DNA from: Larus michahellis
Lineage: Eukaryota; Chordata; Aves; Charadriiformes; Laridae
Assembly (NCBI RefSeq): GCF_964199755.1
Contig: NC_133897.1
Location: 55,066,442-55,130,441 of the forward strand
Length of the DNA stretch: 64,000 bases
Reading direction: 5' to 3'
Position numbers and translations under genes: made by a program
The notes under the pieces: model-generated
What the model saw: only the letters and a program-made list of their open reading frames with translations
The model's database searches: none
Told to the model about the DNA's origin: nothing
Part shown: positions 47,701 to 63,260 of the stretch, in pieces
Layout of the letters: the number at the start of each line of letters is the position of its first letter
How positions within the stretch are numbered: the stretch's first letter is position 1

Positions 47701-50700
47701 CAGAGTGCACAAAATCCTAATTCTACTGCAGTCCAAGGCAAAACTCCCACTGGTTTAATGGGGCCAAGATGGCACAAAGTTAATTTCCCAACACAACATA
47801 AAATCTGGAAACTCTCCCAGAAGAGTGACTTCAATGGAGCCTGGACCTCAGGAGATGAAACTCCATTGTCTCAGAAAGGCAAATTTTGTACCTTACTAGG
47901 AAGATGTTTCTAATGAATAGAATAAGGAGCCGTTAGAAGATGCAGCATTGCCACAATACACAAAAAATGTGTTTGATTAATCAGCTAATACAATACAATT
48001 TCCATTATGCACATAGAGTTTTGACATCACCAGAATGAACTTTTCTTCTTCTGAGGGCAATCACGCACATATTCACTTTCATCATGACTATTTAGGCCCA
48101 CAGGGCATTGGGAATTTTTTTTTTTTTTTAAAGCAATACCATACTGAAGAGAGACCACTTGGGTTATGTGAAGAGAACAATGTCAGGGTAATGTCATAGA
48201 GAGGAACATTTGTGAAGCTGATATTCAGTGGTCAGTATCTATTTCAGTTACATTAATAAGACTGATTCAATTCAAGCAGTGTCCAACCACCAAGTGCCTC
48301 TTTGCCCGTAGTTTAATTAAATGCCCATTCTTTGGTAGGTTTCCTACTTATCAGTGATGAAACATCAGAACAATAATTGCTAATATCAAGAAATTTTGCA
48401 GAGGCAGGTGAGAGCTGCCTCTCTTTTATGGTGGTCCAGTGAGACCACAGAGGACTTATTTTTGTTCAGCCGGGCCAGGAAATTATTAACATAAAACATG
48501 ACAGAAAAGGCGGACAGATTTTCCAGCAAGTAGGTTTTGAAAACAAAGTTGATCTGAACCCTCTTTTCATTACATAAACTCTCATCCACCAAAGATATGA
48601 CGCATGCTTAAACCAAACCTCCACAAAGATTTTGTGGGAGAGTAATAGCAGTGTGCTCGCTTTCTACAGACACTGTCACGAATGCTCCTATAGATGTGCT
48701 GGCAGTGGAAGGAGGACCAGAGACCCTGTGAAAGCAGTAGTGTGGGTCCCTGATGAAGGTGCTCTGGTGGTAATAAATCCAGCCTTCCACTTAAACCTCT
48801 GGATGCAGTTACAACCCAAAATAAAAACTGCAGATGCATACCTGTAAAGCCAGGAGCGAGAAGAGGAGCCTCCTTTCTTCCCTGCTCTCTCTGCTGCCCC
48901 TCCAAGTCTCCCTCCTCAGGACTGGCATTTTATGGCCTCCCTGTCAGAACAGCAAGGAAAGGAGATGATGGTGGTAGGAAGATGTGGTGAGGAACGGGTG
49001 GACACAGTCCAGTCCATTTCTAATTATTTATGTCAAGTCTAACAGCTCAATCCATCCAGACAGCTTGCATCCACCCAGACCCCACGACACGCGATGCTCC
49101 TGTTCCTAAAATACACCTGGGCTTGTTTCAGGATCAGCTGGAGATGGTGTGCGTGGGATGGAGATCGAACCTGTTTCACTCCGCTTCCCTGGGACCCATA
49201 CAGACAAAAAGAGAAGACAGCACCTCTCTCCTCTCCACACACACATTTATTTTATTTTTTTAATTATTACTTTTAATTATCCACAGACCTCAGAGCCAGG
49301 CTTTGGGATTGCAAACTCCAAGCAGCAGAATCTGTTCCCCCTCCTCAGCCAGCACAGGCATTGATACATTGGGTGCAGGGAAAACCCTTCCTTAACCAGC
49401 ATGGGGAGATCTGGGAAACTAACCCCGTGAGGCAAGTTGTGCGCTGTGGATCCTCTGTGCATCCAGCGTTAGCCTTTTGTTGCCTCTTGTGGGCCAGCAC
49501 ACAGGTAGCTGCTAGGAGCTTTGTACATGGCTGTGCACAGGATTGCACAACACAGACTGGAAAGGAACTTCTTGCTCTAACTTAGCTGTGTTGCCTTCTC
49601 CTAGCAGTAGTAGTAAAAAAGCCATCAAACAGATTTTAGTTGCAAAAGTCAAGGGCCTGTCTTTGCTTCTCCAGGGAGCACATCTATTGACTAAGAAGGT
49701 CAAGGTAAATGGAAACTTTCTAAACGCAGAAATGATTACTGAGGCCTTTGGAAAATTTTGCAAATCCATTTCTCCCCTTTCTGAGTCTTTTTTATTCATA
49801 CACACACAAATGTTGTAATAGTCTTGCACGGTAACTCAGTACTGGAAAGGTACTGGCCATCCCTTATTTCTATATAAAAGGGCTTAATTTTAGCCAGAAG
49901 GGCAATGGAAGATTATTTTTGCTAATTAGTTCTGAAAATGATTTACTTTAGACAATCTCTTTTGGGAATCAACGGGCAGTGTGAAAGTGGTGCTACATCA
50001 TGCTTCTTGGGCCTCTACAGGATTCAGAAGGGCCCAGATAAGAAAATCCAGCTGGCTGCATCCTGGCCTGGTTATGGGCACCTCTTATTTATACCTCAGC
50101 AAGGTATAAATAACAATGTCATGATTGAAAACATCAGGGCTTCCTCTGTCTCATAAAACTGGGAAGAGGGAATAGTTTTGTGTAGCTATTGATTTCCAGC
50201 TGCTTAATTAGTGTTTACAATACCTCTCCTTGAAAATAGCCATATGCATTTCATTCCCTACTTGCTTGTTTAATTTAATTTAATCAATTGTTACACACCT
50301 GTTTTCACTTACATTACTGTTTTCACAAGCATTATCTGCAGCATAACAAATATGAAGCAACATTAAAAGTAATTAATCTTTATCCTTGAAACATTTCTCT
50401 TGGAGTGGTATAATTAGGAACCCAAGCTGTGAGAATAATCAGATATCAAGTTTATGCCTTAAAACACCAATAGACACATAACCTTTTGAACAGAACAGGC
50501 AGATTTGAACATAGATGCACAGAAAGGAGAAGTAAGAAAACTTCTTGAACATTTCATAAAAGACTGGAGAAAACCCCTTTCCTTTTGCTGAAAGGTGGTG
50601 CTCTATTACCAAATGGCGGGAAGAGACAGCTCCAGAGAATATCAAGCAAGTATTTCCTAAGCCATACCAAAGAGAGGTGGATCGGTTCCTCTTCATTTTA

Positions 50701-52930
50701 TCATGGCCCTTATGCCCCAGCACAGATTTATACTGTATGCCAGTTACTTTTCTAATAAGATATAGAGTGACGCATCCTGCTAAGTTCCTAGACCCGCTAC
50801 TTACAGGGCAGATCTTGAACGAGGCTCAAAATCATAAGGCAATTAAAAAAATACCACAAGCACACATCCCTGTTTTGTTTTGGTTACCCCCCCCCCCAGT
50901 TAATGCTTTCTGACCTCTTGCTGGTGCCAACCAGGCCGTCCAGAAGTCAAGCAGAGCCAAGGCACTGGCCCCAACCACCATCTGCCTTCTGCTGCGCTGG
51001 GCTGTAGATGCAGCTCTCCCACAAACCCCCCCAGAGGGGATGGTGAGCTCATCCCAGGGCATCCTTAAAAACCAGCTTATAGACTCTCCTTTCCCCTCTG
51101 GAAAGCATAACCCCTAACAAACATTAAGAAGCAACGTTAGCCAGAGTTTCACATACTTGCTGTTGGCTGATAAACTAAATTGGCAGCATGGGGTTACTGC
51201 CTGAGAAGCCCTGTGCTTCTGCATAGCCTCTGAGTCTCTCCAGCTGTCTTAGACTTTTTGGCGTTGCTACCTGTCTCCCTCTGAAACCCTTATCCTCTTT
51301 CCTTGCATGATCTAAAGAGAGCAATTAATGTATTCCTCCAAAGGGCTTCAGTGGCTGGGACAGCAATTTCACCCTGTTGGATGGTCCCTTTCCCCTGTGT
51401 ACCCAGAGAGCAACGATTTAATGCAAAAGGAGAAAGTCCTAGAGATCCCAAATTAAGGTGAGGATTTTAAAATATTATTATTTTATTTTTCTTCCAAATT
51501 TGCCATCCTTATTTCTTTTTTCCAGTGTCTGGAAATCCCCAGCGAGTCTCACATAAGTCCCTAACTTGTCTGGTTTCTGCAGAACAGAACGTTGCCAGAT
51601 GACGGCTCACGCTTCACTGACGATGTTCTGTCATCTATCGGTGCTAACTATGGATCAGTGTCTGTCTCTACAGCCTTTTTAATAGGTACTTTATTATTTT
51701 GACACATTTCCTTCCCTCTTGTTAATCTAGGGATTAGCAGTGACACATCTAAATTCATGCTTAACTGTGTTAACATTATCCCTCTTGTATTGAATTTGCT
51801 GCGATCTCACACTGCTAGCTGCCTAGCAGAAGGCCAACACATCCTCTTGCTTAAATATTGCCATTGAGACTCTCTGAGGTTCTCTTTGTGGGCTCTAAAG
51901 CTTTACCTGACAGGTTGGCTACAATACAGAGCACAAAAAAAAGACTGAATCTGAAAGGATATGATATAAAAATCAATGGAGCTCCCATGGCAGAAGTAAC
52001 GAATAAGAGTAAAGGAAGAGTAAAACTGTAAACTAAAGGGAAAACAGTAACAAGAAAAGTGTCTGCGCAGTCATACGGCACATGGGGGAAATAATTTATC
52101 CATCTGCCAGTCCTAACCAGGATCTGCAAATTTATTCTGACCAGATGTTCTGCTGATGTCCATCCCTGGCCTTTCTTCGCCATGGATAGGTGTCTACTGT
52201 TCAGGAGCTGCATCAGGTGGGCAAGTAGAGTCTGTGACCTTCCCTGCCTTCCTTGTGGATTCCCAGGAAAGACAGAACACTCTCTCCCAATAGCCATTCT
52301 GGCACATAAGCACAGCCAATAACATAGGGACCCCGGCTTCCCACTATTCCTCTTTGCAGCCACCTGTGCACCTGACTCCCCATTCCTCTTGCCGCTTTTC
52401 TCCTCAGTCCTCTGTTTCTCAGTGTATTTCTCTCTTCCTCCTGTTTTCATTCTAGTCCCATTCCTTTGTCAACCCCATGCCTCCTTCTTTCATGGATTTT
52501 TTTTTTTACTTGGATAAGGAGAAGAAGAGACTGTATGTTGCCCCTAACACTTCCAGTGATGATAGAGAAATATTTATAATCGAGTAAAGACTTGGATTTG
52601 GCAAGGGTTGAACTTTTCTCTCAGAAAAGAGAAGAGAGTGTGAGGCATAGCATTTGTTTACAGGCTATGATGATTCTGCTCAAAATTCATAAGAACTCTT
52701 GTTTCTCTTCTAGGATATTTCTGGTGGAAGAGCGCAATTGCTTTGGACTCAGGTCTTTCCAGTGAGATTGGAGAATGGCAGTAGAAACGAGTACCTATAA
52801 TAAAGCTGACTTTGTAAACTGGACCAAAGGAGAAAATTCCCTGGAATTTCTAACAACTTCAGAAAGAAATATATAAAGTAGAAAAACTAGGAACTTTTTT
52901 TAGCATGCAGCTAGATTTGGGTGGGAAAAA
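44798..52930. other. Intergenic, no gene seen
   Basis: No exon or clear mobile element is supported over about 8 kb. Small items are an 8-bp perfect hairpin GCCATCAT-GTG-ATGATGGC at 46530-46548, A- and T-runs (46304-46318, 48117-48130), a C11 run near 50888, old-repeat-like phrases near 47740-47880, and a 199-codon minus-strand open frame (51851-52450, see findings). Confidence 0.35.
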
Positions 52931-52936
52931 AATTAA

Positions 52937-53320
52937 GGGGATGGAGGAACATGGAGAGAAAAGACTAAAGGGGCTGGGGCTTTTTGGTTTGGAGATGCTA
53001 GCCTCCTCAGGGCTACAGAATCAGAAAAGTTGTAGAGAAGGTGAATGCAGACCACTTTTGCATCAAATCCTGCAGTTCTAGAGCTGGAGACCATTCATCA
53101 AACGTAGGTGATCAGCTTAAAACTGATAAAACATGACGTTTCGCTTAGCAAGTAGTGAATTTCTGAACTTTGTTTCCATAGTGGAAGTTCATGGTAGAAG
53201 GGTACAAAAAGGACATGTTAATGAGAGACACGTTAACGGAGAAGGTACCTCTGGGTGGCATGTTGGATCAGATGATCTCAAGAGGTCCTTCGCAACTTGT
53301 CTTACTGTGACTCTGTAATA
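52937..53320 (+). mobile_element. Old CR1 LINE 3' fragment
   Basis: It is diverged but in the correct order: 'aaaggggctggggctttttggtttggaga', 'gtggcatgttggatcagatgatctcaagaggtcctt' and the tail 'cttactgtgactctgtaat'. This matches the CR1 pattern (ctggggct-tttcagcctgga ... ttggat-agatgatct-aaggtcctt ... attctgtgat). The middle part is poorly preserved. Confidence 0.7.
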
Positions 53321-54560
53321 TTAACAGATGTTAACGATGATAGGAAGAAACATATACTCTAATGTTGTTTTTCCAACTGTGATGGCTGCTGGGGTCATAC
53401 AAGGAGAGCAGCCTGCAAAAAAGTAGCCAAGTTCTTCCTGTCATAGATATAGCTCCGTCACAGGTGGTCTGGCCCTGTAGCCCATTTCTTATGTTCAGCA
53501 CCACTGGGTGCTATATCAAGGACTTGGAATAGCCTTCAACTGACTATTTTTCTGTGCTTTGTCTTTATTTGACTGCGGCCCTTAACACCTGTACTTGTCT
53601 GTCATCCTGAAGTGCTCATAAATGTCCTTGGGAATAACAACAAGTGAACTCATTGTAAATTCATTTCCCTATGTTTCTGCATGAGGGCTAAATCAGCTTA
53701 ATTATTTCATTGAAGGAACTCTATGCATTCGACCAATACCTTTGGGCTACCTTTAAATAGATAAATTACATGTGCTAACATCTGCTTCATCCCTTCTTTG
53801 TCTAGTTTCAGGTCTCATGTTTTGTTATATCTGCCTGACTGTTGCTCTTTCTCTGTTTCTCTCTATGGCTTCCCCTTGTTTTTAGATTCCCCTGTCCCAT
53901 CCACAGCTACATTTCCCTCGTGCTGCTCACAGGCCCCTTCATTCATCTCTTGCCTGGGTGGCAGCCAGCCCAGCTGCTGTGTGCTTTGGCAGCAATTGCT
54001 TCCCAGTGCCCGTCTCCGAGGATGGGCTCAGCAGACAACAGCTGGATGCAACCTGCTGACACCACGAGGCTATTGCATCAGTTCCCCGAATGAGATTTCT
54101 TTGGCACCAGCTGCTCCAGATTTCCCTGGACATCTCACTCCTGCTCCCCTCCACCCCCGGCCACACACATACACACAGTCTTACTCCTCCATGGGTTAGC
54201 TCAGCAGGAAACCCAAGCCTGAGAAAGGCACCTCTTGCATTTGCATGGCCTGGTTTGGGATGACTCGAGTGCCCTTGCTTCCACTTGTCTATTTGTTAAA
54301 TGGGACAAGGATGTGAGGAGTCCAGGCTATCCTGCTTCCAGTGTGCTCTGCTCTGATTACAGCAACCCGAGATCTGGAACAGCTCTCCTGATGTAACAAG
54401 AGTAACACTTTCTCATTATTGCTATTCCTTGTAGATCAGAAATTAAGGGCAGTGGAGCCCTTATGCAGGACATTACAGAAGTGTTACTGATACAACAGAC
54501 CCTAGTTTTCAAATAATTAGGGATTTTTTGGTGGTTTTTTGTTTGTTTTTGTTGTTCTTT
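53321..54560. other. Intergenic, no gene seen
   Basis: There is no supported exon. A plus-strand frame of 133 codons (53798-54199) in a C-rich stretch has no recognised features. Confidence 0.35.
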
Positions 54561-54564
54561 GTTT

Positions 54565-54582
54565 GGGGGGGGGGGGGGGGGG
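54565..54582 (+). repeat. G18 homopolymer
   Basis: There is a run of 18 G inside a GT-rich context (gtttgttttgttgttctttgttt before, ttggttttgtttgttgtgg after). On its own it can form a G-quadruplex. Run length is often unreliable in assemblies. Confidence 0.85.
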
Positions 54583-54894
54583 TTGGTTTTGTTTGTTGTG
54601 GTTTTTTTTACCCTGACTCAACTATTTCCTCCCCATAAATTCTCTTTCCGTCAGAAGCTTAGAAAAACCTCCAGAAAATCCAGGCAACCTTTAAAAAGCT
54701 AATTCACCAGCAAGATAATACTTAACTACAGACTTCCCCCACCCCCACCCCTTGTTTCACAGTAGGGCTACAATAGCTTGAATAGCTTGACTTGAGTTGT
54801 CTGTTGGAAAGGAAGCTCTATGTGTTGTGACAGGTGGATCTTACTGTACCTTCACAAATTGGGAGCTGACATAAAGCAAGTTCCCAAAAATTCA

Positions 54895-55222
54895 TACAGT
54901 GAAATTGAAACAGGATGGAGTACAAGGAAGGATGGGGATGGACTCTTTATCAGGGAGTGTAATGACAGGACACGGGGTAACGGCCTCAAACTGGAAGAGG
55001 GTAGATTTAGATTGGATATCAGGAAGAAATTCTTCACTGTGAAGGTGGTTAGACACTGGAACAGGTTTCCCAGGGAAGTTGCGGATGCCCCATCCCTGGC
55101 AGTGTTCAAGGCCAGGCTGGATGCGGCTTTGAGCCGCCTGGTCTAGTGGGAGGTGTCCCTGCCCATGGCAGAGGGGTTGGAACTAGATGATCTTTAAGGT
55201 CCCTTCCAACACAAACCATTCT
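54895..55222 (+). mobile_element. CR1 LINE 3' fragment
   Basis: It carries the end of the ORF ('ttatcagggagtgtaatgacaggacacggggtaac', 'ggaagaaattcttcactgtgaaggtgg', 'cactggaacaggtttcccagg', 'gtgttcaaggccaggctgga') and the 3' UTR 'ctagtgggaggtgtccctgcccatggcagaggggttggaactagatgatctttaagg'. It shares this UTR type with 17312-17424. The tail is replaced by a TG repeat (55223-55238). Confidence 0.93.
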
Positions 55223-55238
55223 CTGTGTGTGTGTGTGA
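55223..55238. repeat. Short (TG)n
   Basis: About seven TG units lie at the very 3' end of the CR1 copy, where an ATTCTGTG tail would be expected. It probably grew out of that tail. Confidence 0.75.
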
Positions 55239-56140
55239 GACACAGGAACGTCAAGATGAGCATCACAGTTTTCTTCACTACCCCTCTAGAGTACAGGACC
55301 CTCATTCTGTTCCTTTTTAGGACCCTCGACAGGTGCTTGCTTTACCTAAAGTCCCTCTAAGAAGTACTTACTGCAGCCCTTCCTGGAGGCAGCTGGCTAA
55401 GCAGAGAGTACAGAAGAACAGAAACTTTCTACCTATCTGTGTATTTGCAGAAGCCTTTTGCAGGTGACAGTAACATGCAAGGAACACACGTATCAACACC
55501 CTCAGGTGAGGCCCCAGGGAACCCTCACACTCCCTTAGGATACGAGTTGAGGGGAAAAAAAAAAAAATCTCCTTACCTTCTGACTTTCAGTCTTTTGTGC
55601 TTCTTGCCTCCTTACTACTTCTGTGACTATCATTAACTATAAGTGCTAATGTCCTAACAAGCTGCTTTTGTATTTTAATGGGGGAGAGGGGGAGGAAATC
55701 AGGTGTTCTGCATTATTTGTCATGGTAATAAATGTTTCCCATATTAAGGTTGAATAGCCTCAATGGGACACACCTGTGTCCCTCTTACTAGCTGTGATCT
55801 GTGCTAATTGAGTGAGTGATGTGCCCATTGCAAGACAATGGAAAAGAAGGAAATTAAGATGGATGAATTCAAATGCACCTCTCCAGTGAGGTGACAGCAG
55901 TGTTGTTTCACGTTCTTTTAATTCCTGGAAGTCTCAGATGTTCTAATTCTGAATTTTTCCATTTGATAGGAAAATTGCCTTTTTGTTCATACTTCAGCCT
56001 CTTTTACCCATATCCATTTCTACAGGGAAGATCAAAACCTTGTTTCTGGAGCAGAGGGAGTTAAAACAGTCAACAGCCTTATAAAGTGACACTGCAGCTG
56101 TTTCTTAAGTAGCAATGGATCTTAATGAAAGGCTGCTCAT
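55239..56140. other. Intergenic, no gene seen
   Basis: There is no supported exon or element. An A13 run lies near 55555. Confidence 0.35.
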
Positions 56141-56144
56141 AAAA

Positions 56145-56400
56145 TTATTATTGCAGCAGCAAGTAGAGGTCCCAACTGATATTAGGCCCCTATTGTGCTA
56201 GGCACCGTATGAACGCATTAGGAGAGAATAACTTCTCTGCGAGGAATTTAAAACCTCATTAGATAAGACAGAAAGAAGCTGTGCCAAGAATAAGGGTCCC
56301 CACGGGGTAAGGAGAAAGGCCCTGGTCATAGGGAAAACACATGGTAGAACCCAGAATACGACCCCAGGTTCTTGCTACCCGGGCTCACTGGCATCCCTAG
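56145..56400 (-). repeat. Ancient sauropsid SINE-like repeat
   Basis: 'attattattgcagcagcaagtagaggtcccaactgatattaggcccctattgtgctaggcaccgta' leads to 'taagacagaaag' and ends 'tagaacccagaatacgaccccaggttctt'. This is the order of a widespread reptile/bird MIR-related element ('gtagcgcctagaggccccaac...gggccccattgtgctaggcgctgta ... agaacccaggtctcc'). It is diverged. The identification is from memory of the consensus. Confidence 0.6.
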
Positions 56401-57536
56401 GGGAGAATGTAATCTGTATCTAGCAGCTCAGGACCAGTTTATTCCTATTGCTTGAGGCCAAAATTTGAGGCTGTCTTTTTTTTTTTTCCGAACACAAATT
56501 CCAGTCCTGCGCAGGGAAAGCCATGGGCCTGACCTGGGGCACCTCATCGCCATGCGCTGGGATGCAATACGGAGGCAGCGCGCCCAGATTGGGTAGAGCT
56601 GGGCTGTGCATCCAGCAGGAGGTCAGCACCACGCCAAAAGCAGCCGTACCCATGTTATTTGGCTGTCACACCCCCCTCTCCTGAGCCCTGCCTTCTTCTA
56701 AACCGGTGTCAAATCTTCTTTGGACTTTGAGGTTGGAAGGGGCTGAACTCCCAAGATACTCCTTTTCTTGGAGGCTGTTGGCAGCATTGACAATTAGGCA
56801 ACTGATGCATTAACATGCCAGAGAGGCTCTGATGTTTATTCATGTGCTGCTCTCGAGGGTTTATTGAATTGATGCCTGGTAAAGCAACTAATGGGAGCCC
56901 TTGGCAGGGTACCTTAGATGGATTTCCTTATTATCTCTCTAGATTTTATACTCTCTAGCAAAATCAATATTCAAGCTGGTGCACAATGCAGCCTCTTTTA
57001 GCTTCAGGGTTTAAAGATTTATGGGGCATCGGGGAAAACCAATGAAGGCAAAAGACAATGACAAAAGAAGTAAAATCCAAGGGACACAAATTGCTACCGA
57101 ACTAGGGTGGGCAAAAGCAATCATTAGGTTTTGAATTTTCTGTCTTTGTTAGGAAACCATTTTTTTATTGATCTCTCTCTGCCCGTCCCCCTCCTTTCCT
57201 CCCTCCTGCTTCGGTGAGGCTGCGTGTTGCCCTTGCCCTCCAGAAACTGTGATGGAGGCAACGGACATGCTGAGCTTGTAACAGGGAGTTACAAGGATTT
57301 CAGGTGGCAGTTTTGGGTTTCTGCAGGCAAGAGATGCTGAAAGAGGGAGAAGAACCAACGCTGTAACATACGTACACCCGATGCATCTTACCCTTTTCCA
57401 TAGCAGATCTGATCTATATTTCATGGACCTTTGTGGGGCTTCAACAGTCCTGTGAAACAGAGCCAATGGTTCCACCTATTTCAATTTTGGAAAGGTGGAA
57501 TAGGGAGGAAAACAGCCTTTTGGTCATATACTTCCA

Positions 57537-57568
<32 letters not shown>

Positions 57569-60500
57569 TTGGTCAGAAGTTCTGCAGTGTCACAGGGTCA
57601 GTTTTCTTCAGATTTCAAACAAACACTGCCTAACACTAATGCATTTCACAAGTAACGTAGCCCCCCCTCCAAGATACGACCCCCTGCCTTGTAAGCCTGC
57701 AAGTTAATTTGTATGGTTCCAGCTAGCTAGATTACGATACTCAGATATGCTATTATTTCATTAATTCTGTGGAGTTATCATTAAGATTCCCACCATATTT
57801 GCTTATGACTGCCCTAAAGGGAAATAAACGATAGAGTTTAAAAGGTTGCTAACACTGTGAGGTTAAGTGGGTGTGCAGCTGGCTCCCACACTGACCAGTG
57901 TTACCCCCAGACTTTCCTGATCACAAAATTACTGTGTATTTTCTTTTCTCCCCCCTCTTCAACCAGGGGGGGGAGCATTATGAGGCTTAGTGCAGCCGTC
58001 CTTGTAACTTGCTTGGCGGAGTTATGAAGTGCAATATCACTTGTGCTCTAGGGTAAGTCAGAAGATTTTTCCCATTCCCATTGCTTAGTACGTTTTTTAT
58101 TGCTACGAGGTTACAATTTAACTGTTAAAACAACATTGAAGGCTTGAGAGGTTCTTCGTCTTTAGCAATAAATGCAAACGAGTTCATGGTAACAATATTT
58201 GTGGGTGTCTAAGTGTTGCATATGGGGGAACCCTATCCCATCCACGGCTTGCATTAAATGATTTTATGATTAAATGGAAATGAGGAACTGGACTGCACAC
58301 ACCCATCTAGACACCATTCAAACAGGAAAGTTTTGTCAGCAGGAGCCAGATTCAGTCCTGGTCAAGAATACAAATAGTAGAATTCAAATGGCACCAGAGG
58401 TCCTGCATGATCTTCCTAATCAAGACTAGCTGCCACCTGCCAACAGATCTACTGTCTTCTGTACATGTGGACAGGCAGACAGTGGCTGCAGTGACACTTG
58501 CAAAAACCTTCTTGTTTCATGGGAGGAATCATAGCCCTGGTGTGGCCGAGGTAAGGAAGCTTCTTAGCTGTCCTCTTTTCCAGGAGGACATCATTGTATA
58601 TCCTTCACCATGCTCTTTATTTGCTTTCCTCCACAAACTGAGGTACAACATCTGCAAGTGCAGTTCATAAGCCAGTGGAGGGAGAAAACACTAAGCCAAA
58701 TTTATTGCATCCTTCACCAAAACTTAGGTGAAGGATGCTTTGGTCCTGTTTGCATGCTGCCTGAAGATACTGTCACAATCACAAATCTTGACGTAGAAAC
58801 TCTTAAGCGCTTGATAGCGTGGAAGTGGTGTACAAATCCCATGCGGGGTCTCAAGAAAGGGGCAAATTTCAACCAGTAAAATTCATGGCCCAGCAGGCTG
58901 TGGAGGATCTTGTCAGTTCCTATGTTATGTACCTCTCTCCCCCAATCATTTTATTACCCTGAACATCTGTGGAAACGTGGAGGTGCAGGGAGCCTCGAGG
59001 CTGCTCAGCATGTTTGACTCCATTTTCTCCTTAAACGTGTGCAAATGCTACTTCTATTTGCACCTTCCCAGAGCTGTGATTTGCAACACCAAAGCCTAAA
59101 TGACACCTAAGATCCCTCCAGAGCATTAAACAAACAAGCCAGTAGGACATCTCACAGTCTGGGAAGTGCTAAATTGAAAGCAGTAGTACAAACTGCGCTG
59201 CTTTGAAAATGAACCGGTTGAATTTCTTTGCTGTGATCCAAACCCGAGAGGTCTTTCCTCATGGCTTTTTCTGCATGAATCCAGGCTCTGCGCGTGCCCC
59301 AGAAAAGTGAACCAGGATTCCGATTCAAGGTTTAAAATGTAGAAAATCCTGTGTTTCTAGTCTCATTTTGGTTTTAATTGGATTTATATGAAGCAAATAT
59401 GAACAGGAAGAGGACAGCCAGGAGAATATCCACAGTAATAGTTTGACAGAGCGGGCGTTTAACATTTTATGCACTATCAGTGAGCTTCTGATTTGATACT
59501 GACAGTAGATAGAAGCCTCACAAAATTACCCAGAGGCAAGTTAGTAGAAAGTTAAAAGCTAGAATATGTTTTGGACTATACAAGATATTTTGGGCTTGAG
59601 GACTAATATCGGTTGAAGGACTGTGTTAAAATAACTAGTTATAAAGAGAATACCTGCTAATGGTATCTCGTGGGCTGTCTGCAAGTTCTTAAGTTCCTTC
59701 TCAAAAATAAGCTCTCTCCTCTTCCTTTTAAATGACCTTGCAAAGAACAGCCCTAACCTGTGTGCTCCCCAATAGGAGCTTAGTAAGTTTTGCAGTCACA
59801 GAATAGCAAAATACATTGCACCTCTCTTCGAAACATCCTTTAAAAACGTCTGGTTTTCTGGCCAGTCATCCCATTGCAAATAAAACTGCTGTGATCAGAA
59901 CTTTCTATAATGCAATGTTTTGTTCATTTGTTTCTGCGATACACCATGCATTTCAGGAAAAAGGCCACAATGATTAAAACCCAAATCCATCAGTCTGTCC
60001 TCCATCAGTCTTTTCCTTCTGGTGAATCATTACCTAAAGAATTTCGGAAAGATTTCTTCAACTGGAAAAAAAAAGGAAAAAAAGTGTTATTTTCTTTGTA
60101 TGTTAAGGGAATGACCAAGACTAGTCTTAAAAGGAAATGGGTGCAAAAGATGACAAGACATGATCTCAAATGTTTAAATTCCTTGTTCCTCAGTGTCTGT
60201 GGTTCTCATTCTTTGAACTGTGTGCTAAGGAACCTGACTCTGCTTGATAAATACCCATGGTAATGTCAACATAAATCAAGAAAGTAGTATAAGATTACAA
60301 TAAAAAGCATTCCCTCCCATGGTGTTTACATGAAGTTTACACAGAATTTAACCCTAATTGTTCATTTAAGAGAAAGATCAATCCTTTAAAAACTGGGACA
60401 TGTGCATAGGTGGAAGAGACCATTAAATGATAAGGCAGCTATCTAAGAGATTTTCTAGGCATATTTTATATTAAAAAATGCAGGCAAACAATTTTTTTAT

Positions 60501-60916
60501 GGTTACATTGTGAGATCAGATCAGTCAGAAATGCTGACTTCGAATTTCTTCAGAAAAACAACAAACCTTCCAGTTCACTGCCTTTACTGCCCTTGTAAAA
60601 CTGGATAATTGTCTCTGCAAATTGAAGCCATAAATTACTAATTTCACGTGGTGGGAGAGGGTTGAATATACTAATTAGTCAAACAGTTGCATTCAAAGTT
60701 CAAGCAAGCCAGGCAAATACCATCCTTATACTTGTATGTTCTTCTCTCTGGAGCATCTAGATCATTGCAAGGTGGGTCTGCCTGTGTTATCTATGCATAC
60801 TGAAAGCGCCCTGAAACACAGGCTCCATCCCTCCGGATGAATGCACAGCTTATCTGGAAAGGGTCCTGATCTAGGCTGCGGCAACGAGACACAGGATAGT
60901 AAAACCACATTGCAGG
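56401..60916. other. 3' flank of ITPRID1, no gene seen
   Basis: This lies downstream of the ITPRID1 stop on the minus strand, and part must be its 3' UTR, but no canonical minus-strand AATAAA is obvious close to the stop. It contains a T24 run (57548-57571), the hairpin at 58707-58738 and otherwise unique-looking AT-rich DNA. Confidence 0.4.
58696..58743. other. Strong small hairpin (12-bp perfect stem, 8-nt loop)
   Basis: GCATCCTTCACC (58707-58718) pairs perfectly with GGTGAAGGATGC (58727-58738) across the loop AAAACTTA. Outside it, CCAAA (58696-58700) can pair with TTTGG (58739-58743) across a 6-nt bulge. That gives 17 base pairs in 48 nt. It lies about 2.2 kb downstream of the ITPRID1 stop. 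It is shorter than a typical pre-microRNA. Confidence 0.8.

Positions 60917-63260
<2,344 letters not shown>

Noticed and set aside
54820-55146. 108-codon plus-strand frame
   Set aside because: It is mostly the end of a truncated CR1 ORF.
59910-60263. 117-codon plus-strand frame
   Set aside because: AT-rich, Lys/Leu/Phe-heavy chance frame with no motif, splice support or promoter.
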